NCBI GenBank assembly: GCA_947627695.1
Contig: CANQXF010000003.1
Coordinates: forward strand, 62,001-126,000
Reading direction: 5' to 3'
Source of the DNA: an uncultured Ruminiclostridium sp.
Lineage (GTDB): Bacteria; Bacillota; Clostridia; Oscillospirales; Ruminococcaceae
Length of the DNA stretch: 64,000 nucleotides
The position numbers and the translations under genes are program-made. Below the pieces are notes generated by a model. That model was not told the origin of the DNA and did no database searches. It saw only the letters and a list, made by a program, of their open reading frames with translations. Shown piece after piece: positions 27,312-35,895 of this stretch (positions within the stretch are counted from its first letter, which is position 1; the number at the start of each line of letters is the position of its first letter).

Positions 27312-28709
27312 ATGGGACTTATTAAGGCTGCTATCGGCGCTTTGGGCGGGACCCTCGGTGACACTTGGAAGGAAGCGATACACTGTCCTTCTATGGACAA
27401 CACCGTCATTCTGCGTGAAGGAACAAAGATGAATCAGAATTCATCAAGAAACAGCAATACCATGGGCACTGAAAATGTTATCAGCAACGGAAGCAATATA
27501 ATGGTAGAAGAAAATACCTGTATGCTTACTCTTGATAACGGTAGGATAACAAATATTGTAACTGAGCCCGGTGCATATACTCTTGATAATTCTTCTGCGC
27601 CGTCTATTTTTGCGGGACAGCTCAAGGATTCTGCCAAGGATTTTCTGTCACGTTTCACATATGGCGGTGTACCTTCATATGAGCAGAGAGTAGTTTATAT
27701 CAATCTTCAGAAGCTGCCCGGAATTCGTTTTGGCACAGCTCCTCCAATACCCTATTTTGACCCTAAATATAATACTTCTATTGACATTCGTTTCTATGGT
27801 ACTTTTGAAATTCAGATACCTGATGCAGAAGCAGCTGTCAAGTTCTATCAGGAAGTTGCCAGCAAGGGCGTAGAATCAGGCGACATAAAAGTTGACACCA
27901 TCTTTAGCAGCGAACAGTATAAAATGGAATTTATACAGGCAATGACTGAGGCGCTTGGCAATCTGTCAACTCAGGGAGTATTTTACAGCCAGATATCCAC
28001 AAAGCTGAGAGAGATTACCGAGAGCGTTCAGAAGGCAACTGTAAATAACTGGCAGCAGCGCGGCTTTATGGTCACTAATATTGGTATGGGCGCTCCTACG
28101 ATCACCGAAGAGAGTAAGGAGCTGCTTGGCGACAGACTTAAAGCTGACACTATGCTTGATCCCAACGTTCAGAAGGCTATGATGGCAGGAAGCATTGCCC
28201 GTGGTATTGAAGCTGCCGGTTCAAACGAAGGCGGCGCTATGATGGGCTTTATGGGAATGAATATGGCTCAGGCGGCAGGAGGAAATATCCTCGGACAAAT
28301 GGACGCCTCTGCTCAGCAGTACAATAATCAGCAGGCTCAGGCGAACGGCTGGAGATGCACTTGCGGAACTATGAATACAGGTGCGTTCTGCTCAAGCTGT
28401 GGAAACAAAAAACCCGAGCCTTGGACCTGCAGTGCCTGCGGTACTCAGAATACAGGAAAATTCTGCGCGCAGTGCGGAGCAAGCAAAGAGGGCGCTCCTC
28501 GTCCCGCAGCACCTGCTTCAAACGAGTGGGTATGCTCCTGCGGTAAAACAAACACAGGAAAATTCTGCGCTGACTGTGGAAAACCCAAACCCGCCGCGCC
28601 TAAAAAATATAAATGTGATAAATGCGGCTGGACTCCTGAAGACCCTGAAAATCCTCCGAAGTTCTGCCCTGAGTGCGGCGACCCCTTTAACGACGACGAT
28701 TTAGTATAA
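27312..28709 (+). CDS. SPFH-domain protein with four C-terminal zinc ribbons (YdjI-like)
   Basis: The 465-residue protein has an SPFH/band-7-type domain (about 25-290, GLGDTWKE-like start, RVVYINLQKLPGIRFGT, VDTIFSSEQYKMEFIQ, AVNNWQQRGFMV-like heptads). A Gly/Met/Ala-rich link leads to four consecutive zinc ribbons (CTCG...CSSCG, CSACG...CAQCG, CSCG...CADCG, CDKCG...CPECG). This is the layout of YdjI, often labelled virion core protein, which in B. subtilis recruits PspA to the membrane with YdjG/YdjH. No pspA gene is adjacent here. SPFH proteins assemble membrane-bound oligomers. It ends the three-gene set and is followed by a 16-bp hairpin. Confidence 0.82.
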   Translation: MGLIKAAIGALGGTLGDTWKEAIHCPSMDNTVILREGTKMNQNSSRNSNTMGTENVISNGSNIMVEENTCMLTLDNGRITNIVTEPGAYTLDNSSAPSIFAGQLKDSAKDFLSRFTYGGVPSYEQRVVYINLQKLPGIRFGTAPPIPYFDPKYNTSIDIRFYGTFEIQIPDAEAAVKFYQEVASKGVESGDIKVDTIFSSEQYKMEFIQAMTEALGNLSTQGVFYSQISTKLREITESVQKATVNNWQQRGFMVTNIGMGAPTITEESKELLGDRLKADTMLDPNVQKAMMAGSIARGIEAAGSNEGGAMMGFMGMNMAQAAGGNILGQMDASAQQYNNQQAQANGWRCTCGTMNTGAFCSSCGNKKPEPWTCSACGTQNTGKFCAQCGASKEGAPRPAAPASNEWVCSCGKTNTGKFCADCGKPKPAAPKKYKCDKCGWTPEDPENPPKFCPECGDPFNDDDLV

Positions 28710-28719
28710 GATGATATTA

Positions 28720-28755
28720 AAATTGTACCATATCCAAGCGGATATGGTACAATTT
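28720..28755 (+). terminator. Long perfect hairpin after the SPFH gene
   Basis: AAATTGTACCATATCC and its exact complement flank an AAGC loop, giving a 16-bp stem 10 bases after the stop codon. The 3' arm ends in AATTT followed by ATAT, so it is a probable intrinsic terminator with a short U tract. Confidence 0.7.
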
Positions 28756-28781
28756 ATATAACATTTCAGAGGAGGAACGTA

Positions 28782-29411
28782 ATGACTATATTTTATAAAT
28801 ATTGCGGAAAAATGTACGCCAATATCACAAATCAGTGTCCTTGCTCCTGCGAGTTCTGCATAAGAAAAAACGGCGACAGCGTAGGAGATAACGACAGCTT
28901 ATGGCTTGAACATGAACCCAGCTACGAAGAAATTATCAGCGCATTTGACAGCTTTGACAAAACCGGCATAAATGAACTGGTTTTCTGCGGATACGGCGAG
29001 CCTATGATGAGAGCAGAACTGCTTTTGCAGGTTGCTGAATATGTAAAAAGCAAATCCAATATGAAAATACGAGTCAACACCAACGGTTTAGTTGCACTGA
29101 TGGACCCGTCATTCGATATTTCATCATTCAAGTGGAAGATAGACGCCGTTTCAATAAGTCTTAACGCCTCCGACCCTGAAAAATATCTCCGAATTACTCA
29201 TCCAAAATACGGCTTGCCGTCGTATAATGCAATGCTTCATTTTGCTATAGCAATACAGGAATATGTTCCCGACGTAATGCTGACCATCGTGGATAAGGAG
29301 CTTGGCGAGGAAGAGATAGAACTTTGCAAAATAAGAGCAAAAGAGGATTGCGGACTTCCTCTGAGGATAAGACATTATATTACAGATAACTCCGATGAGG
29401 AAAATGTATAA
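28782..29411 (+). CDS. Radical SAM protein, TatD-linked type (TIGR04038-like)
   Basis: This 209-residue small radical SAM protein carries the cluster motif C19-x3-C23-x2-C26 (NQCPCSCEFC), the GG-like turn FCGYGEP and the strand IRVNTNG. It resembles the short radical SAM proteins that occur next to tatD genes; no tatD is in the window. It lacks any SPASM or auxiliary cluster domain. The substrate is unknown. It lies just upstream of rubrerythrin but is separated from it by that gene's own promoter, and I see no link to the peptide locus that follows. Confidence 0.85.
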   Translation: MTIFYKYCGKMYANITNQCPCSCEFCIRKNGDSVGDNDSLWLEHEPSYEEIISAFDSFDKTGINELVFCGYGEPMMRAELLLQVAEYVKSKSNMKIRVNTNGLVALMDPSFDISSFKWKIDAVSISLNASDPEKYLRITHPKYGLPSYNAMLHFAIAIQEYVPDVMLTIVDKELGEEEIELCKIRAKEDCGLPLRIRHYITDNSDEENV

Positions 29412-29425
29412 CATAAATCAGCTTA

Positions 29426-29454
29426 TTGACAAAGATTTTTCACCGTGTTATACT
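29426..29454 (+). promoter_or_regulatory. Predicted sigma-A promoter of rubrerythrin
   Basis: Perfect TTGACA (29426-29431), 17 bases, TATACT (29449-29454). No PerR-type palindrome was recognised. Confidence 0.7.
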
Positions 29455-29513
29455 TAAAACACAATATCTGCTTTACACAGATATTTAATAAATAAGAAAG
29501 GAAGTTTTACTTT

Positions 29514-30053
29514 ATGGAATTTAAAGATTCAAAAACATATGCTAATCTGCAAACAGCTTTTGCAGGTGAGAGCCAGGCGAGAAATAAGTATACCTATTAC
29601 GCTTCAAAAGCAAAGAAGGACGGTTATCAGCAGATAGCAGATCTATTTCTTGAAACCGCCGAGCAGGAAAAGGAACATGCAAAGATCTGGTTCAAGCTGC
29701 TTAACGGTGGTGCTGTAGGCAATACAGTCGATAATCTCAAAGACGCCGCGGCAGGCGAAAATTACGAGTGGACAGATATGTACAAGGGCTTTGAGCAGAC
29801 CGCCAGAGAGGAAGGCTTTACCGAGATAGCAGACCTTTTCGCAGGTGTTGCCAAAATCGAGGCGGCGCATGAAAAACGCTATCTGAAGTTGCTTGAAAAC
29901 GTTCAGGGAGGACTTGTTTTCAGCCGTGACGGCGATATGGTATGGCAGTGCTCCAATTGCGGTCATATACATATAGGAAAATCTGCGCCTGAAGTATGTC
30001 CCGTTTGCAATCATCCCCAGGCATATTTCAGAATTATGGCTGAGAATTATTGA
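29514..30053 (+). CDS. rbr: Rubrerythrin
   Basis: The 179-residue cytoplasmic protein has an N-terminal ferritin-like four-helix domain with the di-iron glutamates ([33 protein letters not shown]) and a C-terminal rubredoxin-like domain with two CxxC knuckles (WQCSNCGHI and CPVCNHPQ). It reduces hydrogen peroxide in anaerobes. The length is slightly below the 190 typical but both iron sites are complete. AAAGGAAG precedes the ATG. Confidence 0.97.
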   Translation: MEFKDSKTYANLQTAFAGESQARNKYTYYASKAKKDGYQQIADLFLETAEQEKEHAKIWFKLLNGGAVGNTVDNLKDAAAGENYEWTDMYKGFEQTAREEGFTEIADLFAGVAKIEAAHEKRYLKLLENVQGGLVFSRDGDMVWQCSNCGHIHIGKSAPEVCPVCNHPQAYFRIMAENY

Positions 30054-30089
30054 TTTTAAATATAGTAGATGATATGCTTTAAAGTGAAC

Positions 30090-30157
30090 TGCTCCTCAAT
30101 TGTTAGACAATATGGTATATAAATATATCAAAATTACAGTCTAACGAAAGTGGAGCA
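30090..30157. repeat. Imperfect 19-bp inverted repeat, IS3-like ends or terminator
   Basis: TGCTCCTCAATTGTTAGAC (30090-30108) and the complement of TGCTCCACTTTCGTTAGAC (30139-30157) face each other across 30 bases. Ends of the form TGaaCTGCTCC...TTAGAC are typical of IS3-family elements in Firmicutes, so this may be a nearly complete internal deletion of one. The right arm is followed by TTTTTT, so it might also serve as the terminator for rubrerythrin. Confidence 0.5.
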
Positions 30158-30278
30158 TTTTTTATGTCAAATGTTTTTTGCGCTTTATGTATTACAAGCT
30201 CTGCAGATATCGTCCTGTTTACCACTGTTTCATTTCGTAAAAATCAGATTTGATTTCGTAAACGTCAATATTGTTGCA

Positions 30279-30307
30279 TTGAAAAAAATACAATATTATG
30301 ATATAAT
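30279..30307 (+). promoter_or_regulatory. Predicted promoter of the STAS gene and peptide locus
   Basis: TTGAAA (30279-30284), 17 bases, perfect TATAAT (30302-30307). The leader before the STAS ATG is about 115 bases. A second, alternative sigma-dependent start cannot be excluded. Confidence 0.55.
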
Positions 30308-30429
30308 ATTAAAGTGTTTATAAAAATTCGCCGTAAAATTGCATTTTAGATAGTTATTTTGTCGGTCAATAAAAGCAATAGTGTGATTTCAAATACGTTT
30401 TAATAGATATTTAAATGGAGGTTATAACA

Positions 30430-30726
30430 ATGACAATTAACAAAAAAGAACAGGGAACAGAGCTTGAAATCATACTGGAAGGTCGTCTTGATACAACGAC
30501 GGCTCCTCAGCTTGAGGCAGAGTTAAAGCGCAGTGTCAACGGTATTACTGAGTTGATATTTGATTTTACAGGACTTGAATACATATCATCGGCAGGTCTT
30601 CGTGTATTGCTTGCCGCACAGAAAGTGATGAACAAACAGGGGACAATGGTTATACGGCATGCTAATGAGACTGTTATGGAAGTATTTGAAATAACAGGTT
30701 TTGTTGACATTTTGACAGTTGAATAG
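30430..30726 (+). CDS. STAS-domain anti-sigma factor antagonist
   Basis: The 98-residue protein is a single STAS domain (EIILEGRLDTTTAPQLEAEL, FDFTGLEYISSAGLRVLL). The serine of YISSAGLR is the residue that HATPase kinases of the SpoIIAB/RsbW type phosphorylate and PP2C phosphatases dephosphorylate in partner switching. The ATG at 30430 is preceded by GGAGG; the in-frame ATG at 30415 includes this site. The next gene encodes a sensor-phosphatase-kinase, and a second STAS domain of the same subtype is fused to the methyltransferase at 39873. It probably regulates the peptide locus (inference). Confidence 0.92.
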   Translation: MTINKKEQGTELEIILEGRLDTTTAPQLEAELKRSVNGITELIFDFTGLEYISSAGLRVLLAAQKVMNKQGTMVIRHANETVMEVFEITGFVDILTVE

Positions 30727-30819
30727 TAAAGTGTGCAATTAAAAATCGTTTTTGCTTAGAACCGTCTGTTATATCAACGGACATCTGAGGATCGATATTC
30801 ATTCAACTTAGAAATAATA

Positions 30820-32830
30820 ATGGAAAAGAAATGGAAATTTCGTCTTCAGCCCAAGCTGTTGCTTGGATTGGTGATTATGGCAGTAGTTCTGGCATTTTCG
30901 ATCATCTCAACCATTTCATGGCTTTTTGGAATCCTGATTGAAGAATATTATTCACAGGTCACTTTTGCTCAAGCGTCTATGGCATCTGATACCATTGACG
31001 GTGACCGAATAAAATCGTATTATCACGATGGTCAGTGAGGTGAAAAGGACGACTATTATGGAGAGATAAGCGGTTATCTCAATAATGTAAAAGCAAGAAT
31101 GGGATTAAAATATTTTTGTGTTGTCGTGACTGAAGAAAATGGTATGGTTTACATATGGGATACAGGCATAGAAGATAATGATGCAATCTGTGACCTTGGT
31201 GAATGCACTCTCTGTGCCGATGACGTCAGTGAAGCTATGCACAATGCTTTCGCTGTCAACGTAGAACGTACTGTTCTTATTACTGACAACATTTCCTCGG
31301 CATATGTCGCCGTTGTTGACAGCGATAATAATCCGGTTGCTCTTTCTATTGTCGGAATATCAATGGAAAGAGTAAAAGAGCATATAACAAAGTTTATGAT
31401 CCTGACGCTGGGAGTTACAGTAGTGGTACTCCTCTTTTCTACGATAGCTTATTATATCTATATCAGAAAAACCCTTATCACGCCGCTTAGTACGCTTCAT
31501 CACGCAGTTATAGGCTTGGTGAGCGATAATATGGAGCATCTTGACGAATTTAAGGTAAATATAAAAATCCAGAGATGAGGTCAGAGATCTTGCCGATTCC
31601 TTCCAGCATATGGTACACGAGCTTAATGATTACATACACAATCTTAGCCATGTAACCGCAGAAAGAGAACGTATCGGCGCTGAGCTCGATGTTGCCACAC
31701 ATATTCAGAAGTCTATGCTGCCGTGCACTTTTCCTGCTTTTCCGGGGCACAAAGAAATTGATATTTATGTTACAATGGATCCCGCAAAGGAGGTCGGCGG
31801 TGACTTCTATGATTTCTTTATGGTGGACAGCCGTCACCTTGCCATCGTTATGGCTGACGTATCAGGAAAAGGAGTTTCTGCGGCATTATTTATGGTTATA
31901 GGTAAGACGTTTATCAAAGACCACACCGCTGCTGAAACTGATCTTGGAGATGTGTTCAGTGAGGTCAATGATCTTCTATGCGAATCAAACAGCGAAGGAT
32001 TGTTTATTACGGCTTTTGAGGGTGTACTTGACCTTGTAAGCGGAGAATTTAATTATGTCAATGCAGGTCACGAAATGCCGTTTATCTGCCATTCCGGAGA
32101 AAGCTATTCGGTTCATAAAATCAAACCAGGATTTGTTCTGGCGGGTATGGAGGGAATGATGTATAAAGCGGGGAGTCTGACTCTTTCACCCGGAGACAAG
32201 ATTTTCCAATATACAGACTGTGTTACCGAAGCAACAAACTCGCAAAACGAACTTTACGGAATGGAGCGTCTGGAAAAAGTACTTAACGCCAACAAGGACA
32301 AAAGTCCTGCCGAATTGCTTCCTGCTGTTAAAGCTGATATAGATTTTTTTGTCGGAAAAGCGCCTCAGTTTGACGATATTACAATGCTTTGCCTTGAATA
32401 TAAAAGCAGAAGGAGGGTCAATATGCAAGAGCTGACCATTGACGCAACGATAGAAAATATTCCTATTGTAACAGATTTTGTAAATGAAAAGCTTGAAGAA
32501 CATAATTGTTCTATGAAGGTTCAAATGCAAATCGATGTTGCAATTGATGAGATATTCGGTAATATTGCCCACTATGCTTATAATCCGCAAATCGGTCCAG
32601 CAACTGTGCATGTGGAACTGACCGAGGCTCCGCTTTCTGTTATTATTACATTTATGGATAATGGCGTTCCGTATGATCCTTTGGCTAAATCTGATCCTAA
32701 TACAGCATTATCTGCCGACGAAAGAGAGATCGGGGGACTCGGCATATTTATTGTCAAAAAAAGTATGGATGCCATAGCGTATGAATATAAGGATGGCAAA
32801 AATATATTAAAAATAACAAAAAAATTATAA
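30820..32830 (+). pseudogene. Sensor-PP2C phosphatase-HATPase kinase protein, broken by a stop and a frameshift
   Basis: Read through, the gene encodes a transmembrane helix (LLLGLVIMAVVLAFSIIS), an extracytoplasmic sensor of about 170 residues, a second helix (FMILTLGVTVVVLLFSTI), a HAMP-like linker (DEVRDLADSFQHMVHEL), a SpoIIE-type PP2C domain (ATHIQKSMLP, VGGDFYDFF, MADVSGKGVSAALF, FDDITML) and a HATPase of the RsbW/SpoIIAB kind (DVAIDEIFGNIAHYAY, DNGVPYDP, GGLGIFIVKK). An in-frame TGA is at codon 73 (31036-31038), and one base is missing near 31573-31576 where the frame passes from ...NIKIQR to DEVRDLA. The 406-residue part from the ATG at 31610 is intact and could still make the phosphatase-kinase half without the sensor. 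One chain holding both phosphatase and kinase for STAS proteins is a compact partner switch. Confidence 0.88.
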
Positions 32831-32855
32831 TTGAAAGCAAGAGAGAATAATAAAA

Positions 32856-33181
32856 ATGGACCACTTTTCAACAATAGTTCCCATAATTATTTTTGTAGTT
32901 TTGATAGCCGTTTCAATTTTTATAATAGTGCTAAATCGTCGTTTGAATGAAAAAGCACCGGAAGAAAGAGTGAAGGCTACATTTATCTGCAGAAGGCAAT
33001 CTACTGATTTAGATGTAAACTTTGTTGCCAATAATACTTATTTTTTCTGAAATTTGATGTAAACGGAAAAATTAAAAAGTTTAGAGTCAGATTAAGTACA
33101 TACAGACAATACAAAGATTTAAAAGGACAGCTGTGGATACTTGTAATTAAAAGAAAACATTTTGTTGATTTTATTGTATGA
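32856..33181 (+). pseudogene. DUF2500-like small membrane protein with a homopolymer frameshift
   Basis: The ATG at 32856 starts MDHFSTIVPIIIFVVLIAV, a single transmembrane helix, then basic residues and RVKATFICRRQSTDLD. The frame ends at a TGA after a run of six T (33041-33046). One frame over, KFDVNGKIKKFRVRLSTY and KGQLWILVIKRKHFVDFIV continue to a stop at 33179-33181, as expected for the beta domain of DUF2500 proteins. One T more, or two fewer, in the run would restore about 108 residues. A homopolymer error in the assembly is possible. Function is unknown. Confidence 0.75.
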
Positions 33182-33211
33182 GCACAAAAAATTTAAAAAG
33201 AGGAATATAAC

Positions 33212-33685
33212 ATGATGAAAACTATTTTCAGAGAAAAGAGCATGCAGCGTGTTTCCTCGCCCGAACAGCTAAATGATTACATAAGAGTGGCAAAACCCGG
33301 TATATTGGTCACTTTATCAGCCGTAATAATTTTGCTGATAGGTTTTATCGTGTGGGGCGTTGTTGGTACTCTTGAAACTAAAGTAAATACCGTTGCCGTT
33401 TCCGGTTCAGATAAAATTATATGCTATATTAAGGAAGCTGAAATATCAGATATTGAGAAAGGCGACGTTGTACATATTGGTGATTATGAATATACCGTGA
33501 CAGAAATTTTTTCTGAACCCATTGCCGTAGATGAGAGTTTTTCTGATTATGCGTTGCATATTGGTGATCTCAAGGCGGGAGAATGGGTATATTCTGTTAA
33601 ATTAAACGGTTCGCTTCCGGATGGCGTTTATGCTGCTTCTATCATAGTAGACAGTGTTTCGCCAATTTCTTTCTTGTTTAATTGA
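33212..33685 (+). CDS. Short HlyD-like secretion protein of an NHLP-type exporter
   Basis: The 157-residue protein has a cytoplasmic N terminus with FREKSMQRVSSPEQLNDYI, the usual opening of NHLP/NHLM secretion proteins, one transmembrane helix (about 30-52, LVTLSAVIILLIGFIVWGVV) and a beta-rich extracellular part. Family members of about 400 residues add a lipoyl/coiled-coil hairpin; here most of that is missing and only the stem and part of the barrel remain. The reading frame is clean, so the short form may be natural in these Gram-positive loci. It lies 9 bases before the C39 exporter gene and should couple the transporters to release of the peptides. Confidence 0.78.
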   Translation: MMKTIFREKSMQRVSSPEQLNDYIRVAKPGILVTLSAVIILLIGFIVWGVVGTLETKVNTVAVSGSDKIICYIKEAEISDIEKGDVVHIGDYEYTVTEIFSEPIAVDESFSDYALHIGDLKAGEWVYSVKLNGSLPDGVYAASIIVDSVSPISFLFN

Positions 33686-33694
33686 GGTGCGGCA

Positions 33695-35884
33695 ATGGCT
33701 AATAAAAAGCAAATTGTACTTGGACCTATAACAAAAGGCGTTGCAAAGGTCCCTGTCGTTATGCAAATGGAAGCTTTGGAATGCGGCGCAGCATCTCTTA
33801 CAATGATACTTGCTTATTACGGCAAGTGGATACCGCTGGAACAGGTGAGAAAAGATTGCGGCGTATCCCGTGACGGTTCCAATGCAAAAAATGTTTTAAA
33901 AGCAGCTCGCAGTTATGGTTTAACTGCCAAGGGATATCGTTACGAGCCTGAACAGTTAAGGGAAAAGGGAAAATTTCCGTGCATAATCCATTGGAACTTT
34001 AACCATTTTGTTGTTTTATGCGGATTCAGAGGCAATAAAGCAGTGCTTAATGATCCCGCAAACGGCAATTATTCTGTTTCAATGGAAACATTTGATAAGA
34101 GCTTTACCGGAATTTGCCTGATGTTTGAGCCTACTGATAGCTTTGAACCGGGAGGAAAGCCTAAGAGTGTATTGTCTTTTGCAAAAAAACGTTTAGTCGG
34201 CACTGGCTTTGCTATTGCCTTTGTAGTCCTTGCCACCGTTATTACTTCATTGATAGGAATGATCCAACCGGCTTTTGCACGAATTTTTTTAGACAGGCTG
34301 CTTACAAATGAAAATCCCGAGTGGTTTTATCCGTTTCTTGGCTTATTGGCGTTTTTGTCAGTCATACAAATAATTGTGGCATTTATTGAAGCAAAATCAA
34401 AACATTTGATTGAAGGCAAGCTGGCAGTTATTGGAGATACATCTTTTCTTTGGAAAGTTCTACGTATGCCGATGGAATTTTTCTCTCAACGTATGGCCGG
34501 AGACATACAGCAGCGTCAAGATTCAAACGGTACTATTGCAAACGATCTTGTTAATACATTTGCTCCTCTTGTGCTTAATGCGATCATGATGATATTCTAC
34601 CTTGCGGTTATGCTCAGATACAGTTGGGCACTTACTCTCATAGGTATAGCTTCCATTTTGATAAATCTGATAATGTCACGTATTATTTCAAAAAAACGTG
34701 TGAATATCACCCGTGTTCAGATGCGTGATGAGGGAAAACTGGCCGGTTCGACCGTTGCAGGAATTGAAATGGTCGAGACAATTAAAGCGAGTGGCGCAGA
34801 AAACGGATATTTTGAAAAGTGGTCCGGATATCAGGCAAGTGTAAATACTCAGCAGGTAAAATATGCAAAGCTGAATGAATATCTCGGAATGATCCCGAAT
34901 CTTGTGTCGCAGCTTACAGGTATTGTCGTACTGATACTCGGTGTTTTCTTTACAATACAAGGCAATTTCACTGTCGGTATGATAATGGCGTTTCAGGGCT
35001 TTTTGACATCGTTTACCGAACCTGCAATGACGCTTATTTCTGCTGGTCAAACAATACAGGAAATGCGCACGCAAATGGAACGAATTGAAGATGTAATGGA
35101 GTATCCTACTGATATAAACTATAAGAATGAAACAGACGATAACGGTGATACAGAATATGACAAACTCTCTGGCAGGCTGGAAATGAGGAATGTAACTTTC
35201 GGATATTCACGCCTTGATGAGCCTTTGATTGAAAATTTCAATCTTACTTTAGAACCGGGCAGGCGTGTTGCTTTTGTAGGTGGCTCGGGTTGCGGCAAAT
35301 CTACTCTTTCAAAGCTGATTTCCGGGTTGTACCAGCCTTGGAGTGGAGAGATACTGTTTGACGGAAAGCCTATAAAGGATATTGACCGCAGTGTGTTTAC
35401 CGGTTCGCTGGCTGTTGTGGATCAGGATATTATTCTTTTTGAAGATACGATTCGCAACAATATTAAAATGTGGGATTCCTCAATAGAGGACTTTGAGATG
35501 ATACTGGCAGCGAAAGACGCTCAGCTGCATGAAGATATAATGCAGCGTGACGGCGGATATAATTACGTTATAACCGAAGGCGGCAAGGATTTTTCAGGCG
35601 GTCAGCGTCAGCGTATGGAAATTGCTCGTGTTTTGGCTCAGGATCCTACAATTATTATTATGGACGAGGCTACCAGCGCATTGGATGCAAAAACGGAGTA
35701 TGACGTGGTTCGCTCTATTAAGGACAGAGGTATCACGTGTATTGTTGTTGCTCACAGGCTGTCTACGATTCGTGACTGTGATGAGATAATTGTTTTGGAT
35801 CACGGAAAGGTGGCTGAGCGGGGAACGCATGACGAACTGTATGCGCTGAACGGCTATTATACACAGCTCATCTCCAATGAATAG
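33695..35884 (+). CDS. NHLP-type bacteriocin exporter with C39 leader peptidase (TIGR03796-like)
   Basis: This 729-residue protein cleaves and exports peptides. Residues 15-150 are a C39 cysteine peptidase with C30 (ECGAAS), H104 (FNHFVVL) and D120 (NDPANG), the full set for cutting after double glycine. Residues about 165-450 hold six transmembrane helices. The ATPase follows: Walker A GGSGCGKST (about 529-537), signature FSGGQRQRME, Walker B IIIMDEATSALD. All catalytic residues are present, so it should be functional. The substrates are most likely the double-glycine precursors at 41107-41845. A second ABC protein follows 11 bases later; the two are the standard pair in NHLP/Nif11 peptide loci. 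Confidence 0.93.
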   Translation: MANKKQIVLGPITKGVAKVPVVMQMEALECGAASLTMILAYYGKWIPLEQVRKDCGVSRDGSNAKNVLKAARSYGLTAKGYRYEPEQLREKGKFPCIIHWNFNHFVVLCGFRGNKAVLNDPANGNYSVSMETFDKSFTGICLMFEPTDSFEPGGKPKSVLSFAKKRLVGTGFAIAFVVLATVITSLIGMIQPAFARIFLDRLLTNENPEWFYPFLGLLAFLSVIQIIVAFIEAKSKHLIEGKLAVIGDTSFLWKVLRMPMEFFSQRMAGDIQQRQDSNGTIANDLVNTFAPLVLNAIMMIFYLAVMLRYSWALTLIGIASILINLIMSRIISKKRVNITRVQMRDEGKLAGSTVAGIEMVETIKASGAENGYFEKWSGYQASVNTQQVKYAKLNEYLGMIPNLVSQLTGIVVLILGVFFTIQGNFTVGMIMAFQGFLTSFTEPAMTLISAGQTIQEMRTQMERIEDVMEYPTDINYKNETDDNGDTEYDKLSGRLEMRNVTFGYSRLDEPLIENFNLTLEPGRRVAFVGGSGCGKSTLSKLISGLYQPWSGEILFDGKPIKDIDRSVFTGSLAVVDQDIILFEDTIRNNIKMWDSSIEDFEMILAAKDAQLHEDIMQRDGGYNYVITEGGKDFSGGQRQRMEIARVLAQDPTIIIMDEATSALDAKTEYDVVRSIKDRGITCIVVAHRLSTIRDCDEIIVLDHGKVAERGTHDELYALNGYYTQLISNE

Positions 35885-35895
35885 GGAGGGTTCTT

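Larger units (their letters stand above)
30054..30429 (+). other. 376-base gene-free stretch between rubrerythrin and the peptide locus
   Basis: It contains an imperfect 19-base inverted repeat resembling insertion-sequence ends (30090-30157), an AT-rich stretch with two direct copies of ATTTCGTAAA (around 30231 and 30253), and a predicted promoter at 30279-30307. No credible gene was found; a short frame from the ATG at 30164 ends after about 29 codons. Confidence 0.6.

Noticed and set aside
28782-29411. Radical SAM protein as a modifying enzyme of the peptide locus
   Set aside because: It lacks SPASM and precursor-binding domains, has its own neighbourhood, and is separated by rubrerythrin with its own promoter and a gene-free stretch.
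31036-31038. In-frame TGA in the sensor gene as a selenocysteine codon
   Set aside because: It lies in a non-catalytic sensor region, no SECIS-like hairpin was seen just after it, and the same gene has a frameshift, so a nonsense mutation is simpler.
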